Below are positions 1-7,357 of a DNA stretch of 64,000 bases, piece by piece. The position numbers and the translations under genes were made by a program. Source of the DNA: Oscillibacter sp. 1-3 (lineage in GTDB: Bacteria > Bacillota > Clostridia > Oscillospirales > Oscillospiraceae); the NCBI RefSeq assembly GCF_000403435.2, contig NZ_KE159710.1, forward strand, positions 1 through 64,000, given 5' to 3'. Numbering within the stretch: the stretch's first letter is position 1; the number at the start of each line of letters is the position of its first letter. The notes under the pieces were generated by a model. It did not search any database. It saw only the letters and a program-made list of their open reading frames with translations, and had not been told where the DNA came from.

Positions 1-140
1 AAAGCGTAAATCCTCTGGAAATCGCTTGCAATGCAGATGTTCACATGGTAAAATCAGGCCTCAATGAGATGTTGCCTTGTGATACTTTGTCCCCCACCCC
101 CGCAAAACGGACAGAGTGTCCCAAATAAAATGACCACACA

Positions 141-201
141 TGGCTTTCAGCATACGGCGTTCAGCCGCAAGTGGCTTGCAGCTGAACGCTGTGTGCAGCC
201 A
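141..201. repeat. Long nested stem-loop
   Basis: Bases 150-165 pair with 181-196 over 16 positions (two G-T wobbles). Inside them 167-171 pairs with 175-179, and outside them 141-145 pairs with 197-201. The left arm (141-171), read on the other strand, is a close copy of 479-509, so this is one half of an inverted repeat as well as a hairpin. It lies just before the terminator-like hairpin at 206-240. Confidence 0.7.
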
Positions 202-205
202 CAAA

Positions 206-240
206 GGTCCGAGGTAACGACTTGTTGCCCCGGGCCTTTT
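206..240 (+). terminator. Terminator-like hairpin, copy 1
   Basis: Arms 206-218 and 224-236 pair over 13 positions with two wobbles and one mismatch, followed by TTTT. The 3' arm plus T-run is GTTGCCCCGGGCCTTTT, exactly the same 17 bases as in the hairpin at 585-618. Confidence 0.55.
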
Positions 241-438
241 CTTGCTTTCTCTTGTGACTTTTAGCCGCAGCCATATTTGAATATATCGCCGAAATGGCCT
301 GGTTTTCTGACTTTTTTCTTCTTTTTCCCTGCTGAAAACCCTGCCTGGCCCGCAATACAGCCGAAGTCCATGGCTGCTGTACCTGCCAGGAGAAAACACT
401 ACGGTTTACACGGCCGAAAACCGTGATTTCTGATTTTT

Positions 439-529
439 CTCTTATCTATACGGCTGAAAGTCGTGCGCTGAAGGCCCCTTGCGGCTGAAAGCCGCGTGCT
501 GAAAGCCGCGTGCTGGGCCAAGATAAGAG
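439..529. repeat. Multi-branched hairpin region with TGAAA loops
   Basis: An outer stem of nine perfect pairs (439-447 with 521-529) encloses a second stem GGCCC/GGGCC (473-477 with 515-519). Inside are at least two small hairpins that both carry a TGAAA loop (ACGGC/GTCGT near 450-465 and GCGGC/GCCGC at 481-495). A 14-base unit GCTGAAAGCCGCGT is repeated in tandem from 484 to 515. It resembles the fold of a structured RNA; no known family is assigned. Confidence 0.5.
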
Positions 530-584
530 GGAGAAAGAGAGCGAAATAAAAGGGAGAAGAACAATTGTCTCGATTACGGCCGCA

Positions 585-618
585 GGCCCGGAGCAACTGT
601 CGTTGCCCCGGGCCTTTT
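585..618 (+). terminator. Terminator-like hairpin, copy 2
   Basis: Arms 585-597 and 602-614 pair over 13 positions with a single mismatch around a TGTC loop, followed by TTTT. It ends 43 bases before the exonuclease start codon, so it would end an upstream transcript or act as an attenuator in the leader of that gene. Its 3' arm is identical to that of the hairpin at 206-240. Confidence 0.65.
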
Positions 619-661
619 GCCAATATGCGGGAGAGAACAAGAGAGAGAAGAAGTGATATAG

Positions 662-1648
662 ATGATTGTTCTGGACCTGGAGTGGAACCGCAGCTATGAC
701 AAGAAGCCTCTGGACGAGATCCTCCAGATCGGCGCGGTCCGGGTGGAGGAGATCGGAGGGCCTATTGTGGACACGTTCAGTGTCTTCATCAGGCCCACGG
801 TCCACAAGCGGTTCGATCCAGGGGCGAGGAAGCTGCCGGAATTACAGGCCTCTGTTCAGTCTACAGTGGAATTTCCCGTCGCGTTGGAGCAGTTCCGGGC
901 CTGGTGTGGGGGAGAGACCGCCTTCGCCGCCTGGGGCGGCGGAGACGACTTCAAGGCGCTGCGGCAGAACTGCGAGTACTGGAATATTCCCCCGGTGCCG
1001 GTGGAGACGGTTTGCGACCTCCAGACGGCCTTTTCCTACCTGGTGGGCGCCGGCCAGCAGGTGGCGCTGTGGCGGGCGGTGGAGTACTGCGGCATTCCGG
1101 ATATTTTCGATTTCCATAACGCCCTGTGTGACGCCATGTACACCGCCGTAGTGGCCCGATGGATCACGCCGGAGGCCCTGGCCTACCGGCCGGAGAGGCG
1201 GGAAAAGTCTCGCCGCCTGCCCTCGCCCCGCCTCTCCAAGCTGTCCTTTTCCAAGCAGCCCCGCCGGAAGGTGGGCCCTCAGCCCACCCCGGAGGGCGTT
1301 CTGAACGCCAGGGCGGGGCGGCAGCCGGCCTGCCCCATCTGCGGGCGGATGGGCTCCGTCAGCCGGTGGAGCTTTGTACGGCCCAAGGGGAAGACGGTGC
1401 CCCTGGTCTATTATGCGGTGTTCCGGTGTCAGGAACACGGACGGTTTTTGTGCCGCATGACGCTGAGCCTCCGGGAGGACGGGACCTGGGTGGGACGGCG
1501 GTCTGTTCCGGCCATTACGCCGGAGCTGGCGCGGGAGTTTGAGGCGGCGCGGCAGGGCGGCACCCACGTCTGCCGGAGCGAGGGGGGAAAAAAGAGAAAA
1601 TCCAGACCAACGGGAAAGCCGTCTGCCGCTGCGGACCGGAACGCTTAA
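662..1648 (+). CDS. DnaQ-fold 3'-5' exonuclease with C-terminal cysteine cluster
   Basis: A 328-residue protein whose first ~180 residues form a DEDDh (RNase T/ERI1-like) 3'-5' exonuclease domain. The Exo I motif DLEWN with its Asp-x-Glu pair is at residues 5-9, and the Exo III motif HNALCDA near residue 160 supplies the His and Asp. The C-terminal ~110 residues are basic and include CPIC and a later Cys/His group (CQEHGRFLC) that may bind zinc; this part is not recognised. The start is the ATG after a GAGAGAGAAGAAG purine stretch. Such proteins trim RNA or single-stranded DNA 3' ends; the exact substrate is not predictable. The gene stands alone behind a terminator-like hairpin. Confidence 0.85.
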   Translation: MIVLDLEWNRSYDKKPLDEILQIGAVRVEEIGGPIVDTFSVFIRPTVHKRFDPGARKLPELQASVQSTVEFPVALEQFRAWCGGETAFAAWGGGDDFKALRQNCEYWNIPPVPVETVCDLQTAFSYLVGAGQQVALWRAVEYCGIPDIFDFHNALCDAMYTAVVARWITPEALAYRPERREKSRRLPSPRLSKLSFSKQPRRKVGPQPTPEGVLNARAGRQPACPICGRMGSVSRWSFVRPKGKTVPLVYYAVFRCQEHGRFLCRMTLSLREDGTWVGRRSVPAITPELAREFEAARQGGTHVCRSEGGKKRKSRPTGKPSAAADRNA

Positions 1649-1687
1649 AATCCGGAAAATGCCGCATACTATCCCCGGTGATGAAGA

Positions 1688-3004
1688 ATGGAGTCAATTT
1701 GGACAAAGGAAACGGCTCTGCCCCGTTTTCCAACTCTGCAGGGGGAACTCCGCACGGATGTGCTGGTTATCGGCGGCGGGCTGGCGGGGCTTCTGTGCGC
1801 CCGGCGGCTGACGGAGCTTGGTGTGGAGAATGTGCTGGTGGAGGCCGACGGCATCTGCGGCGGCGTGACGAAGAACACCACTGCCAAGATCACCTCCCAG
1901 CACGGACTGATCTATGAAAAGCTCCTGCGGCAGTTCGGCGCGGAGCGGGCCGGGATGTATCTGGCGGCCAACCAGGCGGCCCTGCGGGAGTATCGCCGGC
2001 TGTGCGCCGGAGTGGACTGCGGTTTTGAGGAGCGGGACGCGTTTGTCTACTCCAGGAGTGACCGCGCCGGGCTGGAGCGGGAGGTGCGGGCCCTGGAGGC
2101 CCTGGGCTTCTCCGCGGAGCTGGCGGAGGAGGTGCCGCTGCCGTTTCCAACGGCGGGAGCGGTGCGCTTTCCCAAACAGGCGCAGTTTGACCCGCTGCGG
2201 TTCGCGGCCGCGGCGGCGAAGGGCCTCCGGATCTATGAGCACACGCCTGTTCTGGAGCTGGCCCCCCGTACGGCGGTGACGCCGGAGGGGAGGATTCGGG
2301 CGGAGAAAATCGTCGTCTGCACCCACTTCCCCTTTCTCAACAAGCACGGCAGCTATTTCCTCAAGATGTACCAGCGCCGCTCCTATGTCCTGGCGCTGGA
2401 GAATGTCCCGGATGTGGGCGGCATGTATGCGGACGGGGCGGAGGACGGACTGTCCCTCCGGAATGCCGGATCGCTGCTGCTTCTGGGCGGCGGCGGGCAC
2501 CGCACCGGTGGAAAGGGCGGCGGCTGGGAGGAGCTGAAACGCTGCGCGGCCCGGTATTACCCCGCCTCCCGGGAGGCGGCCCGCTGGGCGGCGCAGGACT
2601 GCATGACATTGGACGGCGTGCCCTATATCGGGCCTTATTCCGCCCGTACCCAGGGGCTCTATACGGCTACGGGCTTCAACAAGTGGGGGATGACCTCCTC
2701 CATGGCGGCGGCTATGATCCTGGGGGATTTGGTGACGGGCCGGGAAAACCCGTGGGTCCCGGTATTCTCCCCCTCCCGGACCATGTTACGGCCTCAATTG
2801 GCAGTCAACGCCGCCGGAGCGGCGCTGAATCTGCTGACGCCCACAAGGCCCCGGTGCCCCCACATGGGCTGTGCGCTGAAGTGGAATCCCCGGGAGCGCA
2901 CCTGGGACTGCCCCTGCCACGGTTCCCGCTTTACGGAGGAGGGGCGCCTGATTGACAACCCGGCCACAGGGGACCTCAAGCGCTGCGGACGGAAAGGGGA
3001 ATAG
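1688..3004 (+). CDS. FAD-dependent oxidoreductase with C-terminal Rieske [2Fe-2S] domain
   Basis: A 438-residue flavoprotein. The N-terminus has a dinucleotide-binding VIGGGLAGL motif (about residues 27-35) typical of DAO/glycine-oxidase-like enzymes. The last ~60 residues are a Rieske domain: the first ligand pair is in CPHMGC near 388 and the second in CPCHGSRF near 407, so all four iron-sulfur ligands (Cys-x-His and Cys-x-x-His) are present. Proteins of this architecture are common in Firmicutes and usually annotated as FAD-dependent oxidoreductases of unknown substrate; electrons probably pass between FAD and the cluster. The protein is somewhat shorter than the ~500 residues usual for this group. 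No operon partner is obvious; the M23 gene starts about 100 bases downstream. Confidence 0.85.
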   Translation: MESIWTKETALPRFPTLQGELRTDVLVIGGGLAGLLCARRLTELGVENVLVEADGICGGVTKNTTAKITSQHGLIYEKLLRQFGAERAGMYLAANQAALREYRRLCAGVDCGFEERDAFVYSRSDRAGLEREVRALEALGFSAELAEEVPLPFPTAGAVRFPKQAQFDPLRFAAAAAKGLRIYEHTPVLELAPRTAVTPEGRIRAEKIVVCTHFPFLNKHGSYFLKMYQRRSYVLALENVPDVGGMYADGAEDGLSLRNAGSLLLLGGGGHRTGGKGGGWEELKRCAARYYPASREAARWAAQDCMTLDGVPYIGPYSARTQGLYTATGFNKWGMTSSMAAAMILGDLVTGRENPWVPVFSPSRTMLRPQLAVNAAGAALNLLTPTRPRCPHMGCALKWNPRERTWDCPCHGSRFTEEGRLIDNPATGDLKRCGRKGE

Positions 3005-3107
3005 CGGCAGGGCCGCCGGGAGACCGGCGGCTCTTTTTGCCGCCGAAAGGCATATCCCGCCGCTCTGCCGCATACAATTTCCAAGACTTAAAAGGGAGGG
3101 GACGGCC

Positions 3108-4067
3108 ATGACCTCAAGGCAGGCGGGACGGAGAATCAGCACCATTGCGGCGGCGCGGCGGAGACCGGGCCGCGCAGGCGCGCGGCGGGCGGTCCGGCGG
3201 AAAGAGGATTCCCTGAGCGCCGGGGAACGCCGCCGTCTGATTCAGCTGGCGGCCTGCGTGGGGATTTTTATCCTGCTGGTGGCGGTAAAGCTGCTGCTGC
3301 CGGGGCGGATGGCCCAGATCAATCAGTTTCTCAACGGCCCCATGGAGCAGAACGTGGATGTGCGGGCGGTGTTCTCCGCCGTGGGGCGGGCCTTTGCTGG
3401 GGAGTCCGACGTGGGCGGCGCGGCCCGGGATGTGTACCAGGCGGTGTTTCACCCGGAGGTGCCGGGGGAGATTCTGGAAACTGCCGTTCTGGGAGAGCTG
3501 CCGGAATCATCCGCCATGGACACCCTGCGGGCCTATCGGGACGCGGAGGAGCCGCCGGCAGAGACAGAGGACGGCGGACAGACAGGCGGAGAGGGGCAGG
3601 CGTCCACTCTGGCCTATGTGCTCTACTCCGACCAGAATTTGCCAAGCAACGTCAGTCTGGAGCAGGCAATTCTTGATTTTGACTACCGCGCCCCTCTTTC
3701 CGGGGCTTTGAGCTCCAACTTCGGCTACCGGGAGCACCCGGTAGAGGGGGAGGAGCGGTTCCACTACGGCGTGGACCTGGCGGCGGAGACCGGCACGGAG
3801 ATCTGCTGCTTTGCTGACGGCACCGTCACGGCGGTAGGGGAGAGCAGCAGCTATGGAAAGTACTGCATTGTAACCCATCAAGGGGGATATACCACGCTCT
3901 ATGCCCACTGCAGCCGGGTGACGGCTTCCTCCGGCACAGCGGTGCAGAGGGGACAAAAGATTGCGGAGGTGGGGGAGACCGGCATGGCCACCGGGCCGCA
4001 TCTGCACTTTGAGCTCCAGCGGGACGGCGTGTACTTAAATCCCATCTACTATGTGGCGGCTGTGTGA
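3108..4067 (+). CDS. Membrane-anchored M23 (LytM) peptidase, SpoIVFA/SpoIIQ-like
   Basis: A 319-residue protein with a basic N-terminus, one membrane segment (about residues 47-68), a variable acidic linker and a C-terminal LytM domain. The zinc ligands are intact: HYGVD gives His219 and Asp223, and HLHFEL gives His298 and His300. The start at 3108 follows AGGGAGGGG; upstream in-frame codons overlap the preceding gene and lack such a site. The next gene, overlapping by 17 bases, is a SpoIVFB-like membrane protease. In Bacillus the SpoIVFA-SpoIVFB pair forms the pro-sigma-K processing complex, so the pairing suggests SpoIVFA. An active cell-wall hydrolase (SpoIIQ-like) is the alternative, because the catalytic residues are retained. 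Confidence 0.7.
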   Translation: MTSRQAGRRISTIAAARRRPGRAGARRAVRRKEDSLSAGERRRLIQLAACVGIFILLVAVKLLLPGRMAQINQFLNGPMEQNVDVRAVFSAVGRAFAGESDVGGAARDVYQAVFHPEVPGEILETAVLGELPESSAMDTLRAYRDAEEPPAETEDGGQTGGEGQASTLAYVLYSDQNLPSNVSLEQAILDFDYRAPLSGALSSNFGYREHPVEGEERFHYGVDLAAETGTEICCFADGTVTAVGESSSYGKYCIVTHQGGYTTLYAHCSRVTASSGTAVQRGQKIAEVGETGMATGPHLHFELQRDGVYLNPIYYVAAV

Positions 4068-4668
4068 CCTGCGGGGCCGCATCCGCATCTCGCCTGGGTT
4101 CTGCCTGCTGACGGTCTGGTTCGCTTTGGACAACGGCTGGGAGCTGCTGGGAACCGTGCTGGGCGCCGCCGCGCTCCATGAGCTGGGGCACTGTCTGGTT
4201 CTGCGGCTCATGGGGGTGCCCATCGCCGGACTGCGGATCGGCGTATTCGGCGCGGAGCTGGCGGCGGACCGGAGGGGGATGTCCTATCCCGGCGAGCTGG
4301 CGGCGGTGCTGGCGGGGCCGGGGGCAAACATTCTGTGTGCCGTACTGCTGACACTGCCGGGCGGGACGAGGTGGGCGGTATTCACGGGGGCGAATTTGGT
4401 GCTGTGTGTTTTCAACCTGCTTCCCGTGCGCCCCCTGGACGGCGGACGGGCGCTGTACCTGCTGGCCGCCTGGGCCGCCGGGCCGGCGGCGGGGGAGCGG
4501 GCTGTCCGATGGGCTGGCGGAATCACGGCGCTGGCTCTGTCGGCGGCGCTGGCTTTTGTGATGGCTCGCACCGGCGGCAGTCTGTGGCTTCTGCCCGCCG
4601 CGGCGGGCCTGCTGGCGGCAGGGGGCAGAGAGCTGGCCGGACGGGGCGGAGATTTGAAATATTCCTGA
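4051..4668 (+). CDS. M50 intramembrane metalloprotease, SpoIVFB-like
   Basis: A 205-residue, multi-pass membrane protein of the site-2 protease family. The zinc-binding HELGH is at residues 43-47 in the first part, and the third ligand lies in the LDGG motif of a later membrane segment (Asp130). The compact size and lack of a PDZ domain match SpoIVFB, which cleaves pro-sigma-K during sporulation, better than RseP. The ATG overlaps the end of the M23 gene by 17 bases, so the two are translationally coupled, as expected of a protease and its SpoIVFA-type partner. The substrate is inferred, not shown. Confidence 0.75.
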   Translation: MWRLCDLRGRIRISPGFCLLTVWFALDNGWELLGTVLGAAALHELGHCLVLRLMGVPIAGLRIGVFGAELAADRRGMSYPGELAAVLAGPGANILCAVLLTLPGGTRWAVFTGANLVLCVFNLLPVRPLDGGRALYLLAAWAAGPAAGERAVRWAGGITALALSAALAFVMARTGGSLWLLPAAAGLLAAGGRELAGRGGDLKYS

Positions 4669-4683
4669 TCTGTAAAAAAGTGC

Positions 4684-4712
4684 TTGCATTTTGTCGTGGT
4701 CTGTGGTATTCT
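4684..4712 (+). promoter_or_regulatory. Sigma-A promoter of rplS
   Basis: TTGCAT (4684-4689), 17-base spacer and TATTCT (4707-4712) with an extended TGG just before the -10. The predicted transcript has a GC-rich leader of about 95 bases containing short stems (for example AGGCG/CGCCT just before the ribosome binding site). A ribosomal-protein L19 autoregulatory leader is possible but I cannot confirm the family. Confidence 0.75.
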
Positions 4713-4813
4713 ATTCAGGCTACAAAGGGCGGTCCTCTGCCGTGCGCTGGCGAAATGCGCCGCGGCGCCGTAAAAGGCGGCATGAACGCCTATCATTTAG
4801 GAGGAATATATCC

Positions 4814-5155
4814 ATGGATCTCATCAAGGAATTGAACAAGGAAACCCTGGCCCGTGAAGTGCCCGTCGTCAAGATCGGCGATACCGTGCGTGTCCATGTG
4901 AAGGTCAAGGAGGGCTCCCGTGAGCGTATCCAGGTCTTTGAGGGCACCGTCATCGCCAAGAAGCACGGCGGCATTGAGGAGACCATCACCGTCCGCCGCA
5001 TCTCCTACGGCGTGGGCGTGGAGAAGGTGTTCCCTGTGCACTCTCCCTCTATCGACACCATTCAGGTCGTCCGCAACGGTAAGGTCCGCCGGGCCAAGCT
5101 GTACTATCTGCGCGGCCGCGTGGGCAAGAGCGCCAAGGTCAAGGAGAAGCTTTGA
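4814..5155 (+). CDS. rplS: 50S ribosomal protein L19
   Basis: A 113-residue protein, the usual length for L19, which sits at the 30S-50S interface. Family hallmarks such as the [13 protein letters not shown] segment, FEGTVIAKK and [15 protein letters not shown] near the C-terminus are present. The ATG follows AGGAGG at 4799-4804; longer reading frames upstream run into the promoter. The gene heads the conserved rplS-lepB-rbgA-rnhB-yraN neighbourhood, but a terminator directly after it suggests a separate transcript. Confidence 0.97.
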   Translation: MDLIKELNKETLAREVPVVKIGDTVRVHVKVKEGSRERIQVFEGTVIAKKHGGIEETITVRRISYGVGVEKVFPVHSPSIDTIQVVRNGKVRRAKLYYLRGRVGKSAKVKEKL

Positions 5156-5166
5156 TCCGGAGATAA

Positions 5167-5191
5167 AGAGAGGCTGCGGCCTCTCTTTTTT
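5167..5191 (+). terminator. Intrinsic terminator after rplS
   Basis: Perfect 8-bp stem AGAGAGGC/GCCTCTCT (5167-5174 with 5179-5186), TGCG loop, followed by a run of Ts. Confidence 0.9.
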
Positions 5192-5203
5192 CTTGCCGCG
5201 GGC

Positions 5204-5232
5204 TTGTGGAACGGGGGATTATTTGCTATACT
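5204..5232 (+). promoter_or_regulatory. Promoter of the lepB-lepB-rbgA operon
   Basis: TTGTGG (5204-5209), 17-base spacer, TATACT (5227-5232) preceded by TGC as an extended -10. It lies between the rplS terminator and the first signal peptidase gene. Confidence 0.65.
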
Positions 5233-5262
5233 ATATAAATTAATAAATCAGGAGCTTTGCCA

Positions 5263-5856
5263 ATGGGAAAGAGAAAGAGGGCGCGGCCGCCGGGCCGGGA
5301 GCTGTACGAGTGGGCGCAGGCGCTGGTGTGCTCCGTGCTGACGGTGGTGGTGCTGTTCACCTTTGCCGTCCGGATTATCGGCGTGTCCGGCGGCTCTATG
5401 CGGGAGACCCTGCAAAACGGCGATCTGCTGCTGGTATTGGACGGGTGGCTCTGCGGGGACTATGGTCCGGGGGACATCGTGATTTTGCGCAAACCGGGCT
5501 TTCATGAGGGGAATCCCATCGTGAAACGGGTCGTTGCGGCGGCGGGCCAGACGGTGGACATCGACTTTGACGCCGGTACCGTCTATGTGGACGGCAAGGC
5601 AATGGCGGAGCCCTATATCCGGGAGCCCACTCACACGGACGAGGGGACGGAGTTTCCGCTGACGGTGCCGGAGGGCTGTATCTTTGTCATGGGGGACAAC
5701 CGCAACGAAAGTGACGACAGCCGGAATCCGGCCCTGGGGGCGGTGGATACCCGGAGCGTCATTGGCAGGGCTTTTTTCCTGGCGGTGCCGGGAGCGGCGG
5801 AGGAGACGAAGGAGCGGGACTGGTCCCGCATGGGAATGTTAAATCGGGAGGACTGA
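5263..5856 (+). CDS. lepB: Type I signal peptidase (first copy)
   Basis: A 197-residue signal peptidase I, which removes signal peptides from exported proteins at the outer face of the membrane. One N-terminal membrane segment (about residues 18-38) is followed by the catalytic domain with nucleophile Ser45 in GGSMRETL, general base Lys88 in PIVKRVVA, and the MGDNRNESDDSR box. The ATG at 5263 is chosen over a TTG two codons earlier because the AGGAG at 5250-5254 is correctly spaced for it. It is followed after five bases by a second, closely similar lepB. The active-site region reads SGGSMRET rather than the commoner GxSMxPTL, a small departure. Confidence 0.93.
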   Translation: MGKRKRARPPGRELYEWAQALVCSVLTVVVLFTFAVRIIGVSGGSMRETLQNGDLLLVLDGWLCGDYGPGDIVILRKPGFHEGNPIVKRVVAAAGQTVDIDFDAGTVYVDGKAMAEPYIREPTHTDEGTEFPLTVPEGCIFVMGDNRNESDDSRNPALGAVDTRSVIGRAFFLAVPGAAEETKERDWSRMGMLNRED

Positions 5857-5861
5857 GAGCA

Positions 5862-6470
5862 ATGGCGGAAAATACGGAAAGGCTGGAAGATCAGAACCAG
5901 CAGGAGGAGAAGTCGGACGGCAGAGAATCCTACGAGTGGGTACAGGCGCTGGTGTGCTCCGTGCTGGCGGTGGTGGTGCTGTTTACCTTTGTGGCGCGGC
6001 TGATCGGGGTGGACGGACACTCCATGCTGCCCACGCTCCAGAACGGGGACCGGATGCTGGTGCTGAACTCCATACTCTACCACGACTACAAGTACGGCGA
6101 CGTGGTAGTGCTGCGGAAGGACACCTTTTTGAAAGAACCCATCGTCAAGCGGGTCATCGCCACGGCAGGCCAGACGGTGGACATCAACTTTGACAGCGGC
6201 ACCGTCTACGTGGAGGGCGAGCCCTTGCGGGAGGACTATATCAACGAGCTGACCTTCCTGGAGGAGGGGACAGAGTTTCCTCTCACCGTGCCGGAGGGAC
6301 ACATCTTCGTCATGGGGGACAACCGCAACCGCTCCAGCGACAGCCGGGATTCCAACCTGGGCACGGTGGACACCCGCTATGTCATCGGCCGGGCGGTGGC
6401 GGTGGCCTTTCCAGGGCCGGATGAGGAGACGCAGAAACGGGACTTCCGCCGGATCGGGGTGATCGCGTGA
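5862..6470 (+). CDS. lepB: Type I signal peptidase (second copy)
   Basis: A 202-residue paralogue of the preceding gene, with about 18 extra cytoplasmic residues at the N-terminus, one membrane segment, nucleophile Ser54 in GHSMLPTL, Lys96 in PIVKRVIA and the MGDNRNRSSDSRD box. The two copies are similar along their whole length and clearly arose by tandem duplication. The start lies five bases after the stop of the first copy and the end overlaps the rbgA start codon (GTGA), so all three genes are probably one transcript. Whether the two enzymes differ in substrates cannot be told from sequence. Confidence 0.94.
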   Translation: MAENTERLEDQNQQEEKSDGRESYEWVQALVCSVLAVVVLFTFVARLIGVDGHSMLPTLQNGDRMLVLNSILYHDYKYGDVVVLRKDTFLKEPIVKRVIATAGQTVDINFDSGTVYVEGEPLREDYINELTFLEEGTEFPLTVPEGHIFVMGDNRNRSSDSRDSNLGTVDTRYVIGRAVAVAFPGPDEETQKRDFRRIGVIA

Positions 6471-7357
6471 ATATCCAGTGGTATCCCGGCCACATGACTA
6501 AGACCCGCCGGATGATCGCCGAGCAGCTGCGCAACGTGGACGCTGTGTGCGAGATTCTGGACGCCCGTATCCCGGTTTCCAGCCGGAACCCGGACGTGGA
6601 CCAGCTGACGGCGGGAAAGCCCCGGCTGGTGGTGCTGAACCGGGTGGACCAGGCGGACCCGGAGGCCACGAAGCGATGGGCCGCGCATTTTCGGTCAAAG
6701 GGCTATGCTGTGCTGGAGTCCAACGCCAAGGGCGGCGCGGGGACGGCGAAATTTGCCGCCGCCGTGCGGGAGCTGCTGGCGGACAAGCTCCGGGCCTATG
6801 CCGAGAAGGGCCAGGCCGGCCGGGTGGTGCGGGTGATGATTCTGGGCATCCCCAACGTGGGCAAGTCCACCCTTATCAACAAGGTGGCGGGCCGGAAGAC
6901 GGCCAGGACCGAGGACCGCCCCGGTGTCACCCGGAGCAAGCAGTGGGTGCCCATTGACAAGGGGCTGGAGCTGCTGGACACGCCGGGCATCCTCTGGCCC
7001 AAGTTCGAGGACCAGAGCGTGGGGCTGAATTTGGCTTACACCGGCGCGGTGAAGGATGATATTTTAGATGTGGAGACCCTGGGCTGTCATCTGATGGCCT
7101 ACCTGGGGGAGCGGTATCCCGACGCATTGACGGCGGGGTATAAGCTGCCGTCTCTGCCGCAGCGGGAGGACGGGGAGAACGACATCGCCTACGGCTACCG
7201 CCTCCTGGAGGCCGCGGGCCGGAAGCGAGGCTTTCTGATCTCCGGCGGCGAGGTGGACACAGAGCGGATGGCGAAGATCCTGCTGGACGAATTCCGGGGC
7301 GGCAAGCTGGGGCGGTTCACCCTGGAGCTGCCCGAACAGGGGGAGGAAGCGGTATGA
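6467..7357 (+). CDS. rbgA: Ribosome biogenesis GTPase RbgA (YlqF)
   Basis: A 296-residue circularly permuted GTPase needed for late assembly of the 50S subunit. The G4 motif (NRVD) comes before G1 (GIPNVGKST, about residues 127-135) and G3 (DTPG), the order that defines the family. The C-terminal domain contacts rRNA. GTG start overlapping the lepB stop by four bases. The family's neighbourhood with rplS and rnhB is conserved in Firmicutes. Confidence 0.95.
   Translation: MNIQWYPGHMTKTRRMIAEQLRNVDAVCEILDARIPVSSRNPDVDQLTAGKPRLVVLNRVDQADPEATKRWAAHFRSKGYAVLESNAKGGAGTAKFAAAVRELLADKLRAYAEKGQAGRVVRVMILGIPNVGKSTLINKVAGRKTARTEDRPGVTRSKQWVPIDKGLELLDTPGILWPKFEDQSVGLNLAYTGAVKDDILDVETLGCHLMAYLGERYPDALTAGYKLPSLPQREDGENDIAYGYRLLEAAGRKRGFLISGGEVDTERMAKILLDEFRGGKLGRFTLELPEQGEEAV

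Larger units (their letters stand above)
1..661. other. Non-coding region rich in short repeats and hairpins
   Basis: No convincing protein gene lies in these 661 bases; the short open frames here are overlapping and lack ribosome binding sites. The stretch holds many copies of a degenerate GGCTGAAAGCC-like core that fold into small hairpins with TGAAA loops, and two terminator-like hairpins whose 3' halves are identical (listed separately). A gene may end upstream of base 1, but nothing in the first 60 bases shows it. The region may encode one or two small structured RNAs, or may be an accumulation of palindromic repeats. Confidence 0.6.

Noticed and set aside
141..515. Possible CRISPR array in the repeat-rich 5' region
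   Set aside because: Repeats are degenerate, palindromic and irregularly spaced, with no unique spacers and no cas genes.
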